A stretch of 64,000 bases of DNA from Pseudomonas putida NBRC 14164 (GCF_000412675.1 NC_021505.1:4458501-4522500); one strand, 5' to 3'; positions 1 to 9,131 are shown, numbered from the stretch's first letter. A program made the numbers and translations. The notes: a model not told the origin generated them from the sequence alone.

Positions 1-488
1 TTCAGCATCTCGTCGGCTTCGTCCAGTACCAGGTACTGCACGGTGGACAGGACTTTTTCGTCACGACGCAGGTGGTCGCACAGACGGCCTGGGGTGGCCA
101 CGACGATTTGCGCGCCGTTGCGGATTGCACGCAGTTGTGGGCCCATCGGGGCGCCACCGTATACGGCAACCACGTTCACGCCCGGCATCTGCTTGGCGTA
201 GGTTTCGAAAGCGGTAGCAACTTGCAGCGCCAACTCACGGGTTGGCGCCAGGATCAGGGCTTGCGGTTCGCGCTTGCTCACATCGATCTTGTTGAGGATC
301 GGCAGGGCGAAGGCAGCGGTCTTGCCGGTGCCAGTCTGCGCCTGGCCGATCATGTCGTGACCGGCGAGGATGATCGGGATCGATTGTTGCTGAATGGCGG
401 ACGGCTCTTCGTAGCCGGTAGCCACAACAGCAGCAACAATGTTCGGATTAAGATCGAGAGCGGCGAAGCCGCCGGTTTCCTGGGTCAT
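1..488 (-). CDS. deaD: DEAD-box ATP-dependent RNA helicase, 5' part (runs off left edge)
   Basis: The first 162 codons of a superfamily 2 RNA helicase are present; the rest lies beyond base 1. Visible helicase motifs, in order, are the Q-motif region (GYEEPSAIQQQSIP), motif I AQTGTGKT, motif Ia PTRELALQ, motif Ib TPGRL and motif II DEAD near the window edge. The ATG at 486-488 starts MTQETGGFAAL. Proteins of this class unwind structured RNA during ribosome assembly and cold adaptation. The neighbouring class II DAHP synthase and crotonase are also near deaD in P. aeruginosa, which supports the name. The C-terminal domain that separates DeaD from RhlE-type paralogues is not visible, so the symbol is a family-level choice. 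Confidence 0.85.
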   Translation of the reverse strand, partial: MTQETGGFAALDLNPNIVAAVVATGYEEPSAIQQQSIPIILAGHDMIGQAQTGTGKTAAFALPILNKIDVSKREPQALILAPTRELALQVATAFETYAKQMPGVNVVAVYGGAPMGPQLRAIRNGAQIVVATPGRLCDHLRRDEKVLSTVQYLVLDEADEML

Positions 489-797
489 GGGTCTGCCTCT
501 AGGTGCATCCGCAAAGACCCATGCTCCAAAGCTGCACATGCCTTGAAAGACCGTCAGGTCACCCAGGCAGCTTTGGCGGCGGGGATTTGCGAAAACGATT
601 GAAAAAGAAAACGTGGGAAGGTCCGCCTAGCGGACGTGCAGCCGAAGCTGGACTCGGAGGATTTGCACCACCTGATTTTGCGGCCCGCTAAAAGACCGGC
701 GCGTACTATACCCGAAATAGTGGAAGCCGTGAGGAATTTTTTCAGGGTGCAAGGCCATTACCGGGCCATCAATCAATCCACGCTGAATCGATAATTC
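489..797 (-). promoter_or_regulatory. Long leader and probable promoter region of deaD
   Basis: This stretch of about 310 bases has no convincing gene. On the minus strand a TATAGT hexamer lies at 715-720, followed by a GC-rich leader of roughly 220 nt before the deaD start. No good -35 box is seen at the right distance. Cold-shock helicase mRNAs often have long structured leaders, so this is a plausible 5' UTR, but that is inference. Short overlapping reading frames on either strand look like noise. Confidence 0.3.
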
Positions 798-920
798 CCT
801 GTAGGAGCGACCTTGTGTCGCGAAAGGGCCGCAGAGCGGCCCCGGCAACGTATGCGGCGAAGCTGAAATTCTTGGGGGTGCTTCGCACCCCATTCGCGGC
901 ACAAGGCCGCTCCTACAGGG
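798..920. repeat. REP pair (inverted), GTGTCGC type
   Basis: Two inverted REP units: the left arm begins CCTGTAGGAGCGACCTTGTG and the right arm ends in the reverse complement of GTAGGAGCGGCCTTGTGCCG. Each unit ends in a GGGCCGC..GCGGCCC or GGGGTGC..GCACCCC hairpin. It lies between the diverging 5' side of deaD and the 3' end of the next gene. Confidence 0.85.
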
Positions 921-934
921 ACCGTGCCAGCCTC

Positions 935-1690
935 TCAGGTAGCTGGCCGAATCTCTTTGATCAACCCATCCAGGCTATAACCCAGCTGCGGCGCCAGCGC
1001 CTCGGCCCGGGCCCGCAGCCCCTCCAGGTCCAGCGCCTGCTCCAGGTCAGCCGGCACCAGCAAGATCACATTGCCCTCCTTCACCGGCAGCTCCCAGTAA
1101 TGCCGGTGGTACAGCCCGCGCAACAACGCTGCGCCCAGCGGCCTGCCGTCGTCGGTGGCCCACTGGTTGATCACCAGCCAGCCGCCCGGGTTCAACTGCT
1201 GCTGGCAGTTCTCCAGAAACTTCCACGCCAGGTGCCCCACGCCCGGCCCGTGGTCGGTGTACAGGTCGACAAACAACAAGTCAGCCTTTTCCGCCGTGGG
1301 CAGCAACTCGATGGCGTCACCGATGCGCACGTACAACCGAGGGTCGTCATCCAGGCCCAGGTGTTCCATGGCCAAGCGCGGTACGTCCGGGCGCAGTTCG
1401 ATGGCCTCGATGTCCTCAAGCGGCAGAAACTTCATGCACGCCTGGGTCAGCGTGCCGGCACCCAGGCCGAGAAACAACGCGCTCTCGGGCTGGTCATGGC
1501 ACAGCGCCCCCACCAACATGGCGCGGGTGTAGTCGTACTCCAGCCAGCTGGGGTCGGCCGTGAACACGCAGCTCTGCTCGATGGCATCGCCGAATTCCAG
1601 AAAGCGGTAGTCGTCTACTTCATACACGCTGATGACGCCAAAAGCGTCCTCTACCCGTGCCAGTAGCCGCTCTTCCCGTTCCGCCGTCAT
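935..1690 (-). CDS. Spermidine synthase-like methyltransferase-fold protein
   Basis: 251-residue protein with a Rossmann SAM-binding fold of the spermidine synthase type. The glycine-rich loop LFLGLGAGTLTQA is followed by an acidic strand end (IEAIELRPDVPRLA) and by VDLYTD in the catalytic-loop region. It is shorter than true SpeE, and the polyamine pocket cannot be judged from sequence alone, so the substrate is unknown. I chose the ATG at 1688-1690 (MTAEREER) because AGGTGG lies about six bases upstream; a GTG nine bases further out would overlap that site. It is transcribed away from the DAHP synthase gene. Confidence 0.8.
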   Translation of the reverse strand: MTAEREERLLARVEDAFGVISVYEVDDYRFLEFGDAIEQSCVFTADPSWLEYDYTRAMLVGALCHDQPESALFLGLGAGTLTQACMKFLPLEDIEAIELRPDVPRLAMEHLGLDDDPRLYVRIGDAIELLPTAEKADLLFVDLYTDHGPGVGHLAWKFLENCQQQLNPGGWLVINQWATDDGRPLGAALLRGLYHRHYWELPVKEGNVILLVPADLEQALDLEGLRARAEALAPQLGYSLDGLIKEIRPAT

Positions 1691-1806
1691 GCTTACCACC
1701 TACCCGCGCAAAAACGCGCATTGTCCGTCAACGCCCTTGATGCAACAAGCGCAGCGCCAACTGTTACCATGGCCTATAGCCTATAACCTACAAGACCGAG
1801 CACGAG

Positions 1807-3153
1807 ATGAACCAACCGTGGAGCCCTGACAGCTGGCGCGCATTGCCGATCCAGCAGCAACCGACCTACCCCGATGCCGCGCACCTGCTGAAGGTCGAAC
1901 AGACCCTGGCCAGCTACCCGCCGCTGGTGTTTGCGGGCGAGGCGCGCGAACTGCGCAGGCAGTTTGCCGAGGTTACCGAAGGCCGCGCCTTCCTGTTGCA
2001 AGGTGGCGACTGCGCCGAGAGCTTCGCCGAGTTCTCTGCGGCAAAAATCCGCGACACCTTCAAGGTGCTATTGCAGATGGCCATCGTCATGACCTTTGCT
2101 GCCGGCTGCCCGGTGGTCAAGGTCGGCCGCATGGCCGGGCAGTTTGCCAAACCACGCTCCTCGGGCGATGAAACCATTGGCGACATCACCCTGCCCGCCT
2201 ACCGCGGCGACATCGTCAACGGCATCGGCTTCGACCCGAAAAGCCGCATCCCCGACCCGGAGCGCCTGCTGCAGGCCTACCACCAGTCCACTGCCAGCCT
2301 CAACCTGCTGCGCGCCTTCGCCCAGGGCGGGTTTGCCGACCTGCACCAGGTGCACAAGTGGAACCTGGACTTCATCGCCAACTCGGCGCTGGCCGACAAG
2401 TATCACCAACTGGCCAACCGCATCGACGAAACCCTGGCATTCATGCGTGCCTGCGGCCTGGACAGCGCGCCGCAACTGCGCGAAACCAGCTTTTTCACTG
2501 CCCACGAAGCGCTGCTGCTGAACTATGAAGAAGCCTTCGTGCGCCAGGACAGCCTGACCGGCGACTACTACGACTGCTCGGCGCACATGCTGTGGATCGG
2601 CGACCGCACCCGCCAGCTCGACGGCGCCCACGTGGAGTTTTTGCGTGGCGTGCACAACCCGATCGGGGTGAAGGTCGGCCCCAGCATGAACCCCGAAGAG
2701 CTGATCCGCCTGATCGACACGCTGAACCCGGCCAACGACGCCGGGCGCCTGAACCTGATCGTGCGCATGGGCGCGAGCAAGGTTGGCGACCACCTGCCGG
2801 GGCTGATCCGCACCGTCGAGCGCGAGGGGCGCAAGGTGCTGTGGAGCTCCGACCCGATGCACGGCAACACCATCAAGGCCAGCAGCGGCTACAAGACCCG
2901 CGACTTTGCGCAAATTCTCGACGAGGTGAAGCAGTTCTTCCAGGTGCACCAGGCAGAGGGCAGCCATGCCGGCGGCATTCATATCGAGATGACCGGGCAG
3001 AACGTCACCGAATGCATCGGCGGCGCCCGGCCGATCACCGAAGATGCGTTGTCTGACCGGTATCACACCCATTGTGACCCGCGGATGAATGCCGATCAGT
3101 CACTGGAGCTGGCGTTTTTGATTGCCGAGACGTTGAAGCAGGTACGGCGGTGA
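1807..3153 (+). CDS. Class II 3-deoxy-7-phosphoheptulonate (DAHP) synthase
   Basis: 448-residue type II DAHP synthase, which condenses phosphoenolpyruvate and erythrose 4-phosphate in the first shikimate-pathway step. Family hallmarks include LLQGGDCAESF near residue 60, RMAGQFAKPRS, the DPMHGNT segment and the terminal CDPRMNADQSLELAFL. The length matches the long, plant-like subgroup found in pseudomonads beside the class I enzymes. It stands alone, divergent from the spermidine synthase-like gene, with its start about 115 bases from that ATG. aroC, the last step of the same pathway, lies 27 kb away. Allosteric behaviour cannot be read from the sequence. Confidence 0.95.
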   Translation: MNQPWSPDSWRALPIQQQPTYPDAAHLLKVEQTLASYPPLVFAGEARELRRQFAEVTEGRAFLLQGGDCAESFAEFSAAKIRDTFKVLLQMAIVMTFAAGCPVVKVGRMAGQFAKPRSSGDETIGDITLPAYRGDIVNGIGFDPKSRIPDPERLLQAYHQSTASLNLLRAFAQGGFADLHQVHKWNLDFIANSALADKYHQLANRIDETLAFMRACGLDSAPQLRETSFFTAHEALLLNYEEAFVRQDSLTGDYYDCSAHMLWIGDRTRQLDGAHVEFLRGVHNPIGVKVGPSMNPEELIRLIDTLNPANDAGRLNLIVRMGASKVGDHLPGLIRTVEREGRKVLWSSDPMHGNTIKASSGYKTRDFAQILDEVKQFFQVHQAEGSHAGGIHIEMTGQNVTECIGGARPITEDALSDRYHTHCDPRMNADQSLELAFLIAETLKQVRR

Positions 3154-3197
3154 CGCTGGGGCGCATGCCTTGAGAGGCCAGGCGCCCCGGCCCACAC

Positions 3198-3416
3198 TCA
3201 CTTCCTCAGCGGATCATCCCAGAAATGCCGCTCGGCCTCTTGCTGGATATCCGCCCGACTCAACCCCAGGTCGTGCAAGGTTGCATCGCTCAGGCGGGCC
3301 AGCTCCTGGCGCTGGCGGTACAGCTGTAGCCAGCGCGCCGGGCGTTGCAGGGCCGCATGCCACAGGTGGTTCAGGGAAAAGGCAGGTTGCTGGATGCTGC
3401 TGACATGACCTTTCAT
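3198..3416 (-). CDS. DUF1127 small basic protein
   Basis: 72-residue protein whose C-terminal half carries the DUF1127 (YjiS-like) signature: RQRQELARLSDATLHDLG followed by LSRADIQ. Members are small Arg-rich proteins; some in other proteobacteria bind RNA or affect phosphate and carbon metabolism, but no role can be assigned here. The ATG at 3414-3416 is preceded by GGAGGG. It diverges from a LysR regulator with a 97-bp gap, so it is a likely target of that regulator (inference). Confidence 0.85.
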   Translation of the reverse strand: MKGHVSSIQQPAFSLNHLWHAALQRPARWLQLYRQRQELARLSDATLHDLGLSRADIQQEAERHFWDDPLRK

Positions 3417-3513
3417 CGTGAAGCCCTCCGTGTTGGATGGCCTCAGTCTCGCGCCGGGCTTAAGATCAATCCAACGAATGTTTCTGATGCCATGCATCTC
3501 GGAGATTGATGCA

Positions 3514-4365
3514 ATGTCCCAGTACCAGAGCCTCGATGCGGACGTTTTGCGCACCTTCGTCGCCATTGCCGAGCAAGGCGGTTTCACCCGCGCCGGCGAA
3601 GTGGTCAACCGCACCCAGTCGGCGGTGAGCATGCAGATGAAGCGCCTGGAGGAGGACATCCTGCAGCGCCAGCTGTTCGAGCGCGACGGCCGCCAGGTAC
3701 GCCTGACCGCCGAGGGCCAGGTGCTGCTGGGCTATGCCCGACGCATCCTGAAGCTGCATGGCGAGGTGTTCAACACCCTGCGTATGCCGCACATGGTCGG
3801 GCTGGTGCGCATTGGCACGCCCGACGACTATGCCATGCGTTTTCTGCCGACCATCTTGTCGAGCTTTGCCCAGGCCTACCCGCTGGTGCAGGTAGAGGTG
3901 CATTGCGATTCGTCCAAGCAACTCATGCTGCGCCAGGACCTGGACCTGACCATCGTCACCCGCGAGCCAGGTAACGAGGTTGGCCAACTGCTGCGCCAGG
4001 AGCGCCTGGTATGGGCCGCCGCCGAAGGTTTTTGCCCACAGGAACAGCGACCGATGCCGGTGGCGCTGTTCAACACCGACTGCTTCTGCCGGGCCTGGAC
4101 CTGCAATGCCCTGGAAGCACAAGGTATCGACTACCGCATTGCCTATACCAGCCCCAGCCTGGCGGCGATCTTTGCCATTGTCACGGCAGGGTTGGCCGTG
4201 ACGGCGCAGCTGCAAAGCCTGATTACCGGGAACATCCGCATACTGGGTGAACAGGACGGCCTGCCGCAGCTGCCGGTGGCCAATGTGATGCTGGTACGCA
4301 GCACACAGAACCCATCGCCAATTACCGACTGCATGGCCGGTTACATCATCGAAGGGTTCAAGTAA
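3514..4365 (+). CDS. LysR-family transcriptional regulator
   Basis: 283 residues. The N-terminal winged helix-turn-helix reads LRTFVAIAEQGGFTRAGEVV, then RTQSAVSMQMKRLEE, followed by a periplasmic-binding-protein-like effector domain (VRIGTPDDYA onward). The ATG at 3514 is chosen because GGAG lies nine bases upstream and LysR proteins normally begin just before this helix; an open extension reaches 3418. It is divergent from the DUF1127 gene. The effector is unknown. Confidence 0.88.
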   Translation: MSQYQSLDADVLRTFVAIAEQGGFTRAGEVVNRTQSAVSMQMKRLEEDILQRQLFERDGRQVRLTAEGQVLLGYARRILKLHGEVFNTLRMPHMVGLVRIGTPDDYAMRFLPTILSSFAQAYPLVQVEVHCDSSKQLMLRQDLDLTIVTREPGNEVGQLLRQERLVWAAAEGFCPQEQRPMPVALFNTDCFCRAWTCNALEAQGIDYRIAYTSPSLAAIFAIVTAGLAVTAQLQSLITGNIRILGEQDGLPQLPVANVMLVRSTQNPSPITDCMAGYIIEGFK

Positions 4366-4371
4366 TTACCG

Positions 4372-4414
4372 TGTGGGAGCGGCCTTGCGTCGCGATGGGC
4401 CGCAACGCGGCCCC
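4372..4414 (+). repeat. Single REP element
   Basis: One unit starting GTGGGAGCGGCCTTGCGTCG and ending with the hairpin GGGCCGCAACGCGGCCC. It sits between the convergent ends of the LysR gene and the TauE/SafE gene, where it may act as an mRNA 3'-end stabiliser. Confidence 0.8.
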
Positions 4415-4419
4415 AAATC

Positions 4420-5169
4420 TCACAACTCAAATCCCAGCATCACCGCACACACCACCAAAAACACACAGAACATCGCCCGCAATACCTTCTCCGGCAACGC
4501 ATGGGCCAGCTTCACCCCCCAGCTGATGCTGAGCAAGCCCCCCACCGCCAGCGGAATCCCCACGCCCCAGTCAACACTGTGGTGCACGCCATAGGTCACC
4601 AACGTCACCAAGGTACTCGGCGCAGCCAGCGCCAGCGAAAGCCCCTGCGCCATCACCTGGGTGGTACCGAACACACTGGTCAGGATCGGCGTGGCCACCA
4701 CCGCCCCGCCGACGCCGAACAAGCCGCCCATGGTGCCGGCAAAGCTGCCCAGCACACCCAGCCATGGCCATGCATGACGCAGCTCGGCACTGGGCGGCGA
4801 CACTTTCATGAACATCCGCGCCACATTCCATACCGCCAAGGCCACCAGAAAGCCGACAAAGCCCAGGCGCATGGAGTGCGCATCCAGCCCCACGGCCCAG
4901 ATCGACCCCAGCCAGGCGAACAGGAAACTGCACGCCGACAACGGCAAGGCATGGCGCAATTCGATGCGGTTGCGCTGGTGATAGCGCCATAACGCCAGCA
5001 GCACGTTCGGCACCACCATTACCAACGCCGTACCCTGCGCCAACTGCTGGTCCAGGCCAAACAGCACACCCAGCGCGGGAATCGCGATCAGCCCGCCACC
5101 AATGCCGAACAAGCCCCCCATGGTGCCCAGGGCAGCGCCCAGCACGATATACAACAACCACTCAATCAT
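4420..5169 (-). CDS. TauE/SafE-family sulfite/organosulfonate exporter-like membrane protein
   Basis: 249 residues and very hydrophobic, with about eight membrane helices. The two family repeats each begin with a glycine-rich turn: GTMGGLFGIGGGLIAIP near the N terminus and GTMGGLFGVGGAVVATP in the second half. The family moves sulfite, sulfoacetate or other anions across the inner membrane; the substrate here is unknown. The start at 5167-5169 (MIEWLLY) has GAGG five bases upstream. It is divergent from a LysR gene 113 bp away, a typical regulator-target pair. Confidence 0.88.
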   Translation of the reverse strand: MIEWLLYIVLGAALGTMGGLFGIGGGLIAIPALGVLFGLDQQLAQGTALVMVVPNVLLALWRYHQRNRIELRHALPLSACSFLFAWLGSIWAVGLDAHSMRLGFVGFLVALAVWNVARMFMKVSPPSAELRHAWPWLGVLGSFAGTMGGLFGVGGAVVATPILTSVFGTTQVMAQGLSLALAAPSTLVTLVTYGVHHSVDWGVGIPLAVGGLLSISWGVKLAHALPEKVLRAMFCVFLVVCAVMLGFEL

Positions 5170-5282
5170 CAGGGCCTCGTTCGCCTGTACAGATAATGCG
5201 AGCATGCTAACGGCTGGGTGCTGGCGGGGAAACGCACAGCAGCGCACAATGGCTGTGCGTTTTTCGCAAAACCAAGGCAGCC

Positions 5283-6236
5283 ATGAGCCCCGATACCCTC
5301 ACCGACCAGTTGAGCCTGTTCCTCGATGTGCTGGAGACCGGCAGTTTTTCCGCCGCCGCCCGGCGCCATCCGCTGACCCCGTCCGCGGTGGCCCGACGCA
5401 TCGATAGCCTGGAAAATGCCGTCGGCAGCCGCCTGTTCACCCGCAGCACCCACGCGGTGCGCGCCACACCCGCCGGCAATGCCTTTGCCGAACGGGCCAG
5501 GCGCATCATCGAGGAGCTGCGCCTGGCCCGGGCAGAAGCGGTATCGCTGAGCAACGCCCCTGAAGGCTTGATCCGCATCGACGCGCCCGCCGCGTTCGGC
5601 CGCCGCCACCTGGCCCCGGCCATCGCCGACTTCCTGGTGGCCTACCCAGGCCTGGACGTGCAACTGCGCCTGATCGACAGCTTCGTCGACCTGCATGGCA
5701 GCCACTTGGGCGAGGTCGACCTGGTGCTGCGCGCCGGCCCCTTGGCCGACACCCGGCTGGTCGCCACGCCACTGGCCTACATGGTGCGCATCGCCTGCGC
5801 CAGCCCGGCCTACCTGGCCAGCCGCGGTGTGCCCACATGCCCCAGCGAACTGCCCGGGCACGACGGCCTGGACTGGGACGGCCTGGCACCGCCGTTCGCC
5901 TGGCGCTTCAACGTGGCCGGGCAAACCCGCCTGTACCGCCCCGCGCGCATGCGCATGGCCGCCAACAACGCCGAAACCCTGTTGTTCGGCGCCCTCGCCG
6001 GCTTAGGTGTTGCCCACCTGCCCACCTGGCTGATCAGCGAATACCTGCTGCGGGGCGAGCTGGTGCCGCTGTTTTGCGACGGCGGCCTGCCCGAAGCCGA
6101 GTCCAGCGGCATTTATGCGCTACGCCTGGAACATGAAACGAACTCTCGCAGCCGTTTGCTGCTCGAATTCCTCAAGAGCCGCTTCAGCCCGATTCCACCC
6201 TGGGACCTGGCCCTGCGCAGTGAACTGCGTGAGTGA
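5283..6236 (+). CDS. LysR-family transcriptional regulator
   Basis: 317 residues with a LysR helix-turn-helix (LSLFLDVLETGSFSAAARR, then SAVARRIDSLENAVGSRLF) and a substrate-binding-like domain starting near GLIRIDAPAAFGRRH. AAGG precedes the ATG. It is divergent from the TauE/SafE exporter gene and probably controls it. The DNA-binding part resembles the CrgA-like LysR branch that often autoregulates. Confidence 0.88.
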   Translation: MSPDTLTDQLSLFLDVLETGSFSAAARRHPLTPSAVARRIDSLENAVGSRLFTRSTHAVRATPAGNAFAERARRIIEELRLARAEAVSLSNAPEGLIRIDAPAAFGRRHLAPAIADFLVAYPGLDVQLRLIDSFVDLHGSHLGEVDLVLRAGPLADTRLVATPLAYMVRIACASPAYLASRGVPTCPSELPGHDGLDWDGLAPPFAWRFNVAGQTRLYRPARMRMAANNAETLLFGALAGLGVAHLPTWLISEYLLRGELVPLFCDGGLPEAESSGIYALRLEHETNSRSRLLLEFLKSRFSPIPPWDLALRSELRE

Positions 6237-6238
6237 TG

Positions 6239-6248
6239 TGCGCACTAA
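6239..6248 (+). promoter_or_regulatory. Candidate OhrR operator half-site upstream of ohrR
   Basis: TGCGCACTAA, 45 bp before the ohrR start. The same ten bases recur upstream of ohr at 6798, which suggests autoregulation by OhrR. The assignment rests on shared sequence only. Confidence 0.45.
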
Positions 6249-6293
6249 CGATCAGCGTGCCAGAATTTCCCATTGATTACTTCAAGGACCTGC

Positions 6294-6749
6294 ATGAACG
6301 CCGACACCCAAGCCTCCTGTGACGAGCTGCTGCTGGACAACCAGGTCTGTTTCGCCCTGCACTCCACCTCGTTGCTGATGACCAAAGTCTATAAACCGCT
6401 GCTGCAGGCCCTGGGCCTGACCTACCCGCAGTACCTGGCCATGCTGGTGCTGTGGGAGCGCGACGACCTGACCGTGGGCGAAATCAGCCAGCACCTGCTG
6501 ACCGACCCGGGCTCGCTCACCCCGCTGCTCAAACGCCTGGAAAGCGAAGGCCTGCTGCAGCGTAACCGCAGCCGGGAAGACGAACGGGTGGTGATGGTGC
6601 AACTGACCGACAAGGGCCGCGCGCTGCAACAACAAGCCAAAGCAGTGCCGCAGTGCATCCTCAAGGCCAGCGGGCGCAGCCTGGAGCAGTTGCAGCAACT
6701 GCAAGCCGACCTGCTGAACCTGCGCGAGAACCTGCAGAAAAACCTCTGA
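6294..6749 (+). CDS. ohrR: Organic hydroperoxide-sensing MarR-family repressor OhrR
   Basis: 151 residues with a MarR winged helix. The sensor segment LLLDNQVCFALHSTSL carries the reactive cysteine at residue 19, in the position of the conserved OhrR peroxidatic cysteine. The recognition helix region is LTDPGSLTPLLKRLESEGLL and the wing is RSREDERVVMV. The ATG at 6294 is preceded by AAGGAC. The ohr gene follows 140 bp downstream on the same strand. In known systems, oxidation of this cysteine releases the repressor and induces ohr. Confidence 0.92.
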   Translation: MNADTQASCDELLLDNQVCFALHSTSLLMTKVYKPLLQALGLTYPQYLAMLVLWERDDLTVGEISQHLLTDPGSLTPLLKRLESEGLLQRNRSREDERVVMVQLTDKGRALQQQAKAVPQCILKASGRSLEQLQQLQADLLNLRENLQKNL

Positions 6750-6797
6750 TAGCTATGCTGTGCAATGGCCGTTCGGACGAGCGGTGCCGATTTATCT

Positions 6798-6822
6798 TGC
6801 GCACTAATTAATTGCGCGCTAA
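6798..6822 (+). promoter_or_regulatory. Candidate OhrR operator in front of ohr
   Basis: Two copies of TGCGCRCTAA at 6798-6807 and 6813-6822, 15 bp apart, flank the palindromic AATTAATT. The AT-rich palindromic centre resembles the OhrR boxes described in other bacteria. It lies about 70-90 bp before the ohr start, in a suitable promoter position. Confidence 0.5.
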
Positions 6823-6889
6823 CTTAAATCCCACACCAACCCGCGCCCTCCTTCAACCGGGAGCGCACAGCACATTAGCGAGGCTCAAG

Positions 6890-7318
<429 letters not shown>

Positions 7319-7329
7319 GTCGCAGGCAC

Positions 7330-7357
7330 AAAAAACCCGGCCGAGGCCGGGTTTTTT
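7330..7357. terminator. Bidirectional rho-independent terminator between ohr and efp
   Basis: AAAAAACCCGGCC-gag-GGCCGGGTTTTTT forms a GC-rich stem with A and T runs on both sides, so it can stop transcripts of both convergent genes. Confidence 0.9.
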
Positions 7358-7376
7358 GTGCACATTGCAAGAAGAA

Positions 7377-7949
7377 TTACTTCTTGGCACGGCCTTTGTA
7401 CGAACCGCCTTCGCGGGTATCGATTTCGATCAGGTCGTCGATTTCGATGAAGTCAGCAACGCTGAGTTCAGTACCGTTTGCCAGCTTGGCAGGCTTCATG
7501 ACTTTGCCCGAAGTGTCGCCACGAGCCGAACCTTCGGTGTAGGCAACCTTACGCACGATGGTGGTCGGCAGCTCTACCGATACCAGACGGCCTTCGAAGA
7601 ACACAGCTTCGCAGATGTCTTCCATGCCTTCTTCGATGAACGGCAGAACGGCCTCGATGTCTTCGGCGTTCAGCTCGTACATGGTGTAGTCGGTGGTGTC
7701 CATGAAGGTGTATGTGTCACCGCTGATGAACGACAGGGTCGCTTCTTTGCGATCCAGGATCACGTCGTCCAGCTTGTCGTCCGCACCGTATACGGTTTCG
7801 GTCTTGTAGCCGGTCAGCAGGTTTTTCAGCTTGGTCTTCATGATCGCGCTGTTACGGCCCGACTTGGTGAACTCAGCTTTTTGAACCAGCCACGGGTCGT
7901 TGTCGATCCGCAGGACGGTACCGGGTTTCAGCTCTTTACCAGTTTTCAT
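7377..7949 (-). CDS. efp: Translation elongation factor P
   Basis: 190 residues. EF-P relieves ribosome stalling at polyproline stretches. The modified loop reads FTKSGRNSAIMKTK with Arg32 at its tip, the hallmark of the pseudomonad type whose arginine receives rhamnose from dTDP-rhamnose. The OB-fold domains follow, with the signature near DFIEIDDLIEIDTREG. It lies 48 bp downstream of earP on the same strand, so modifier and substrate are probably co-transcribed. Rhamnose donor genes (rmlABCD) are not in this window. Confidence 0.97.
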   Translation of the reverse strand: MKTGKELKPGTVLRIDNDPWLVQKAEFTKSGRNSAIMKTKLKNLLTGYKTETVYGADDKLDDVILDRKEATLSFISGDTYTFMDTTDYTMYELNAEDIEAVLPFIEEGMEDICEAVFFEGRLVSVELPTTIVRKVAYTEGSARGDTSGKVMKPAKLANGTELSVADFIEIDDLIEIDTREGGSYKGRAKK

Positions 7950-7997
7950 TACGAAGTATCCGAATCTGGATGGATTTATAAAAATCGAGGCCGCGTA

Positions 7998-9131
7998 TCA
8001 TAGCGAATTTCGGTAAAAGTGTACTAGCGCTGTGGCAAGGTCCAGCTGAGCGGCCTGTCGAACCGCCCACAGCCGGGCATGCTGTTGCAGTTCTGGCAAG
8101 TGATGGCGGGCTGCCTGCCACGCCTGGCCCATGTCACGGTCCATGTTCCAGGCACGCCACAGGCCCAGTAGGGCGGCATCGGCTTCATCTGACAAGCCGC
8201 GTCGATAATGCGCCAGAAACGCTTCGAGCTTTTCCCAGTGGGCGTTCTCGTCCTGCACATAGATGTGCCACAGCATCGGCTGCCCGGCCCACTGCGCACG
8301 CAAGAACGAGTCCTCGCCGCGCACCGCGTTGAAGTCGCAACTCCACAACAGCCGGTCGAAGTCGTCCTGGCTGACGAAAGGCAGCACCTGCACGGTCAGC
8401 GCCCCGCGCTTGCGCATGCTGCCCACTGGCAGCAGTGCCTCGCCAAGCCACTGGCTCAGCCCCGCGACGATGCGCCCTTGCGGCACCAGCAGGTGGCACG
8501 GTTGCGCGCCTGTGGCCAAGGCATCGAGCCAACTGGCCAATTGCGGGTTTTCGTAGGCAAACAGCGAGAGCAGCAATGCCCCCTGCTCGGGCTCTACACC
8601 AAGCCCCTGCAGAAACGACTGGCGTGCCTCGGCCGATTGCTGGAACGTGTCGCGCCGCGCCAGCAGCGAGCCCTCGCGCAGCAGCCCGCCGGTTTTCTCG
8701 GTAAAGCCGGGGAAGAAAAACACCTTGCGCAGGCCGTTGGGCTGCGGCGAAGGCAAGCCATGGCAGCCCTCCACCCAGTCCTCGGCGCTGAGGTATTCAA
8801 GGTTCAGCCACAGCGGCGGCGTGGCGCGGGCACGCATTGCCTCTACGTAAGCCGCCGGCAACTGGCACGCGAAGGCACCGATCACCACATCCGCCGGTGC
8901 CACCGGCAGCCAGGCCGCCGGCCACTGACGCACATCCACACCGTGCTGCCACTGCTGCGCAGCGCTGGCATCCGCCCCTGGGCACATGGGCGTGAAGGCC
9001 TGCAGGTCGTCTACCCACAGGCGTACCGCCAAGCCATGCTCAGCCACCAGTTGCCGGGCCAGGCGCCAGGTCACACCGATATCGCCGTAGTTGTCGACGA
9101 CACTGCAGAAAATGTCCCAGGTGGCTTTCAT
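7998..9131 (-). CDS. earP: EF-P arginine-32 rhamnosyltransferase EarP
   Basis: 377 residues of the EarP family, an inverting GT-B enzyme that puts L-rhamnose on Arg32 of EF-P. The N terminus IFCSVVDNYGDIGVTWRLAR holds the aspartate (VVDNYGD) needed for catalysis in characterised EarP, and the C-terminal nucleotide-binding part includes FVSQDDFDRLLWSCDFN and RGEDSFLRAQWAG. It begins with ATG at 9129-9131 and is immediately upstream of efp. The pairing with an Arg32-type EF-P confirms the assignment. Confidence 0.96.
   Translation of the reverse strand: MKATWDIFCSVVDNYGDIGVTWRLARQLVAEHGLAVRLWVDDLQAFTPMCPGADASAAQQWQHGVDVRQWPAAWLPVAPADVVIGAFACQLPAAYVEAMRARATPPLWLNLEYLSAEDWVEGCHGLPSPQPNGLRKVFFFPGFTEKTGGLLREGSLLARRDTFQQSAEARQSFLQGLGVEPEQGALLLSLFAYENPQLASWLDALATGAQPCHLLVPQGRIVAGLSQWLGEALLPVGSMRKRGALTVQVLPFVSQDDFDRLLWSCDFNAVRGEDSFLRAQWAGQPMLWHIYVQDENAHWEKLEAFLAHYRRGLSDEADAALLGLWRAWNMDRDMGQAWQAARHHLPELQQHARLWAVRQAAQLDLATALVHFYRNSL

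Noticed and set aside
2068..3072. 334-codon minus-strand frame across the DAHP synthase gene
   Set aside because: It lies wholly inside a confidently identified gene and has shadow-type composition.
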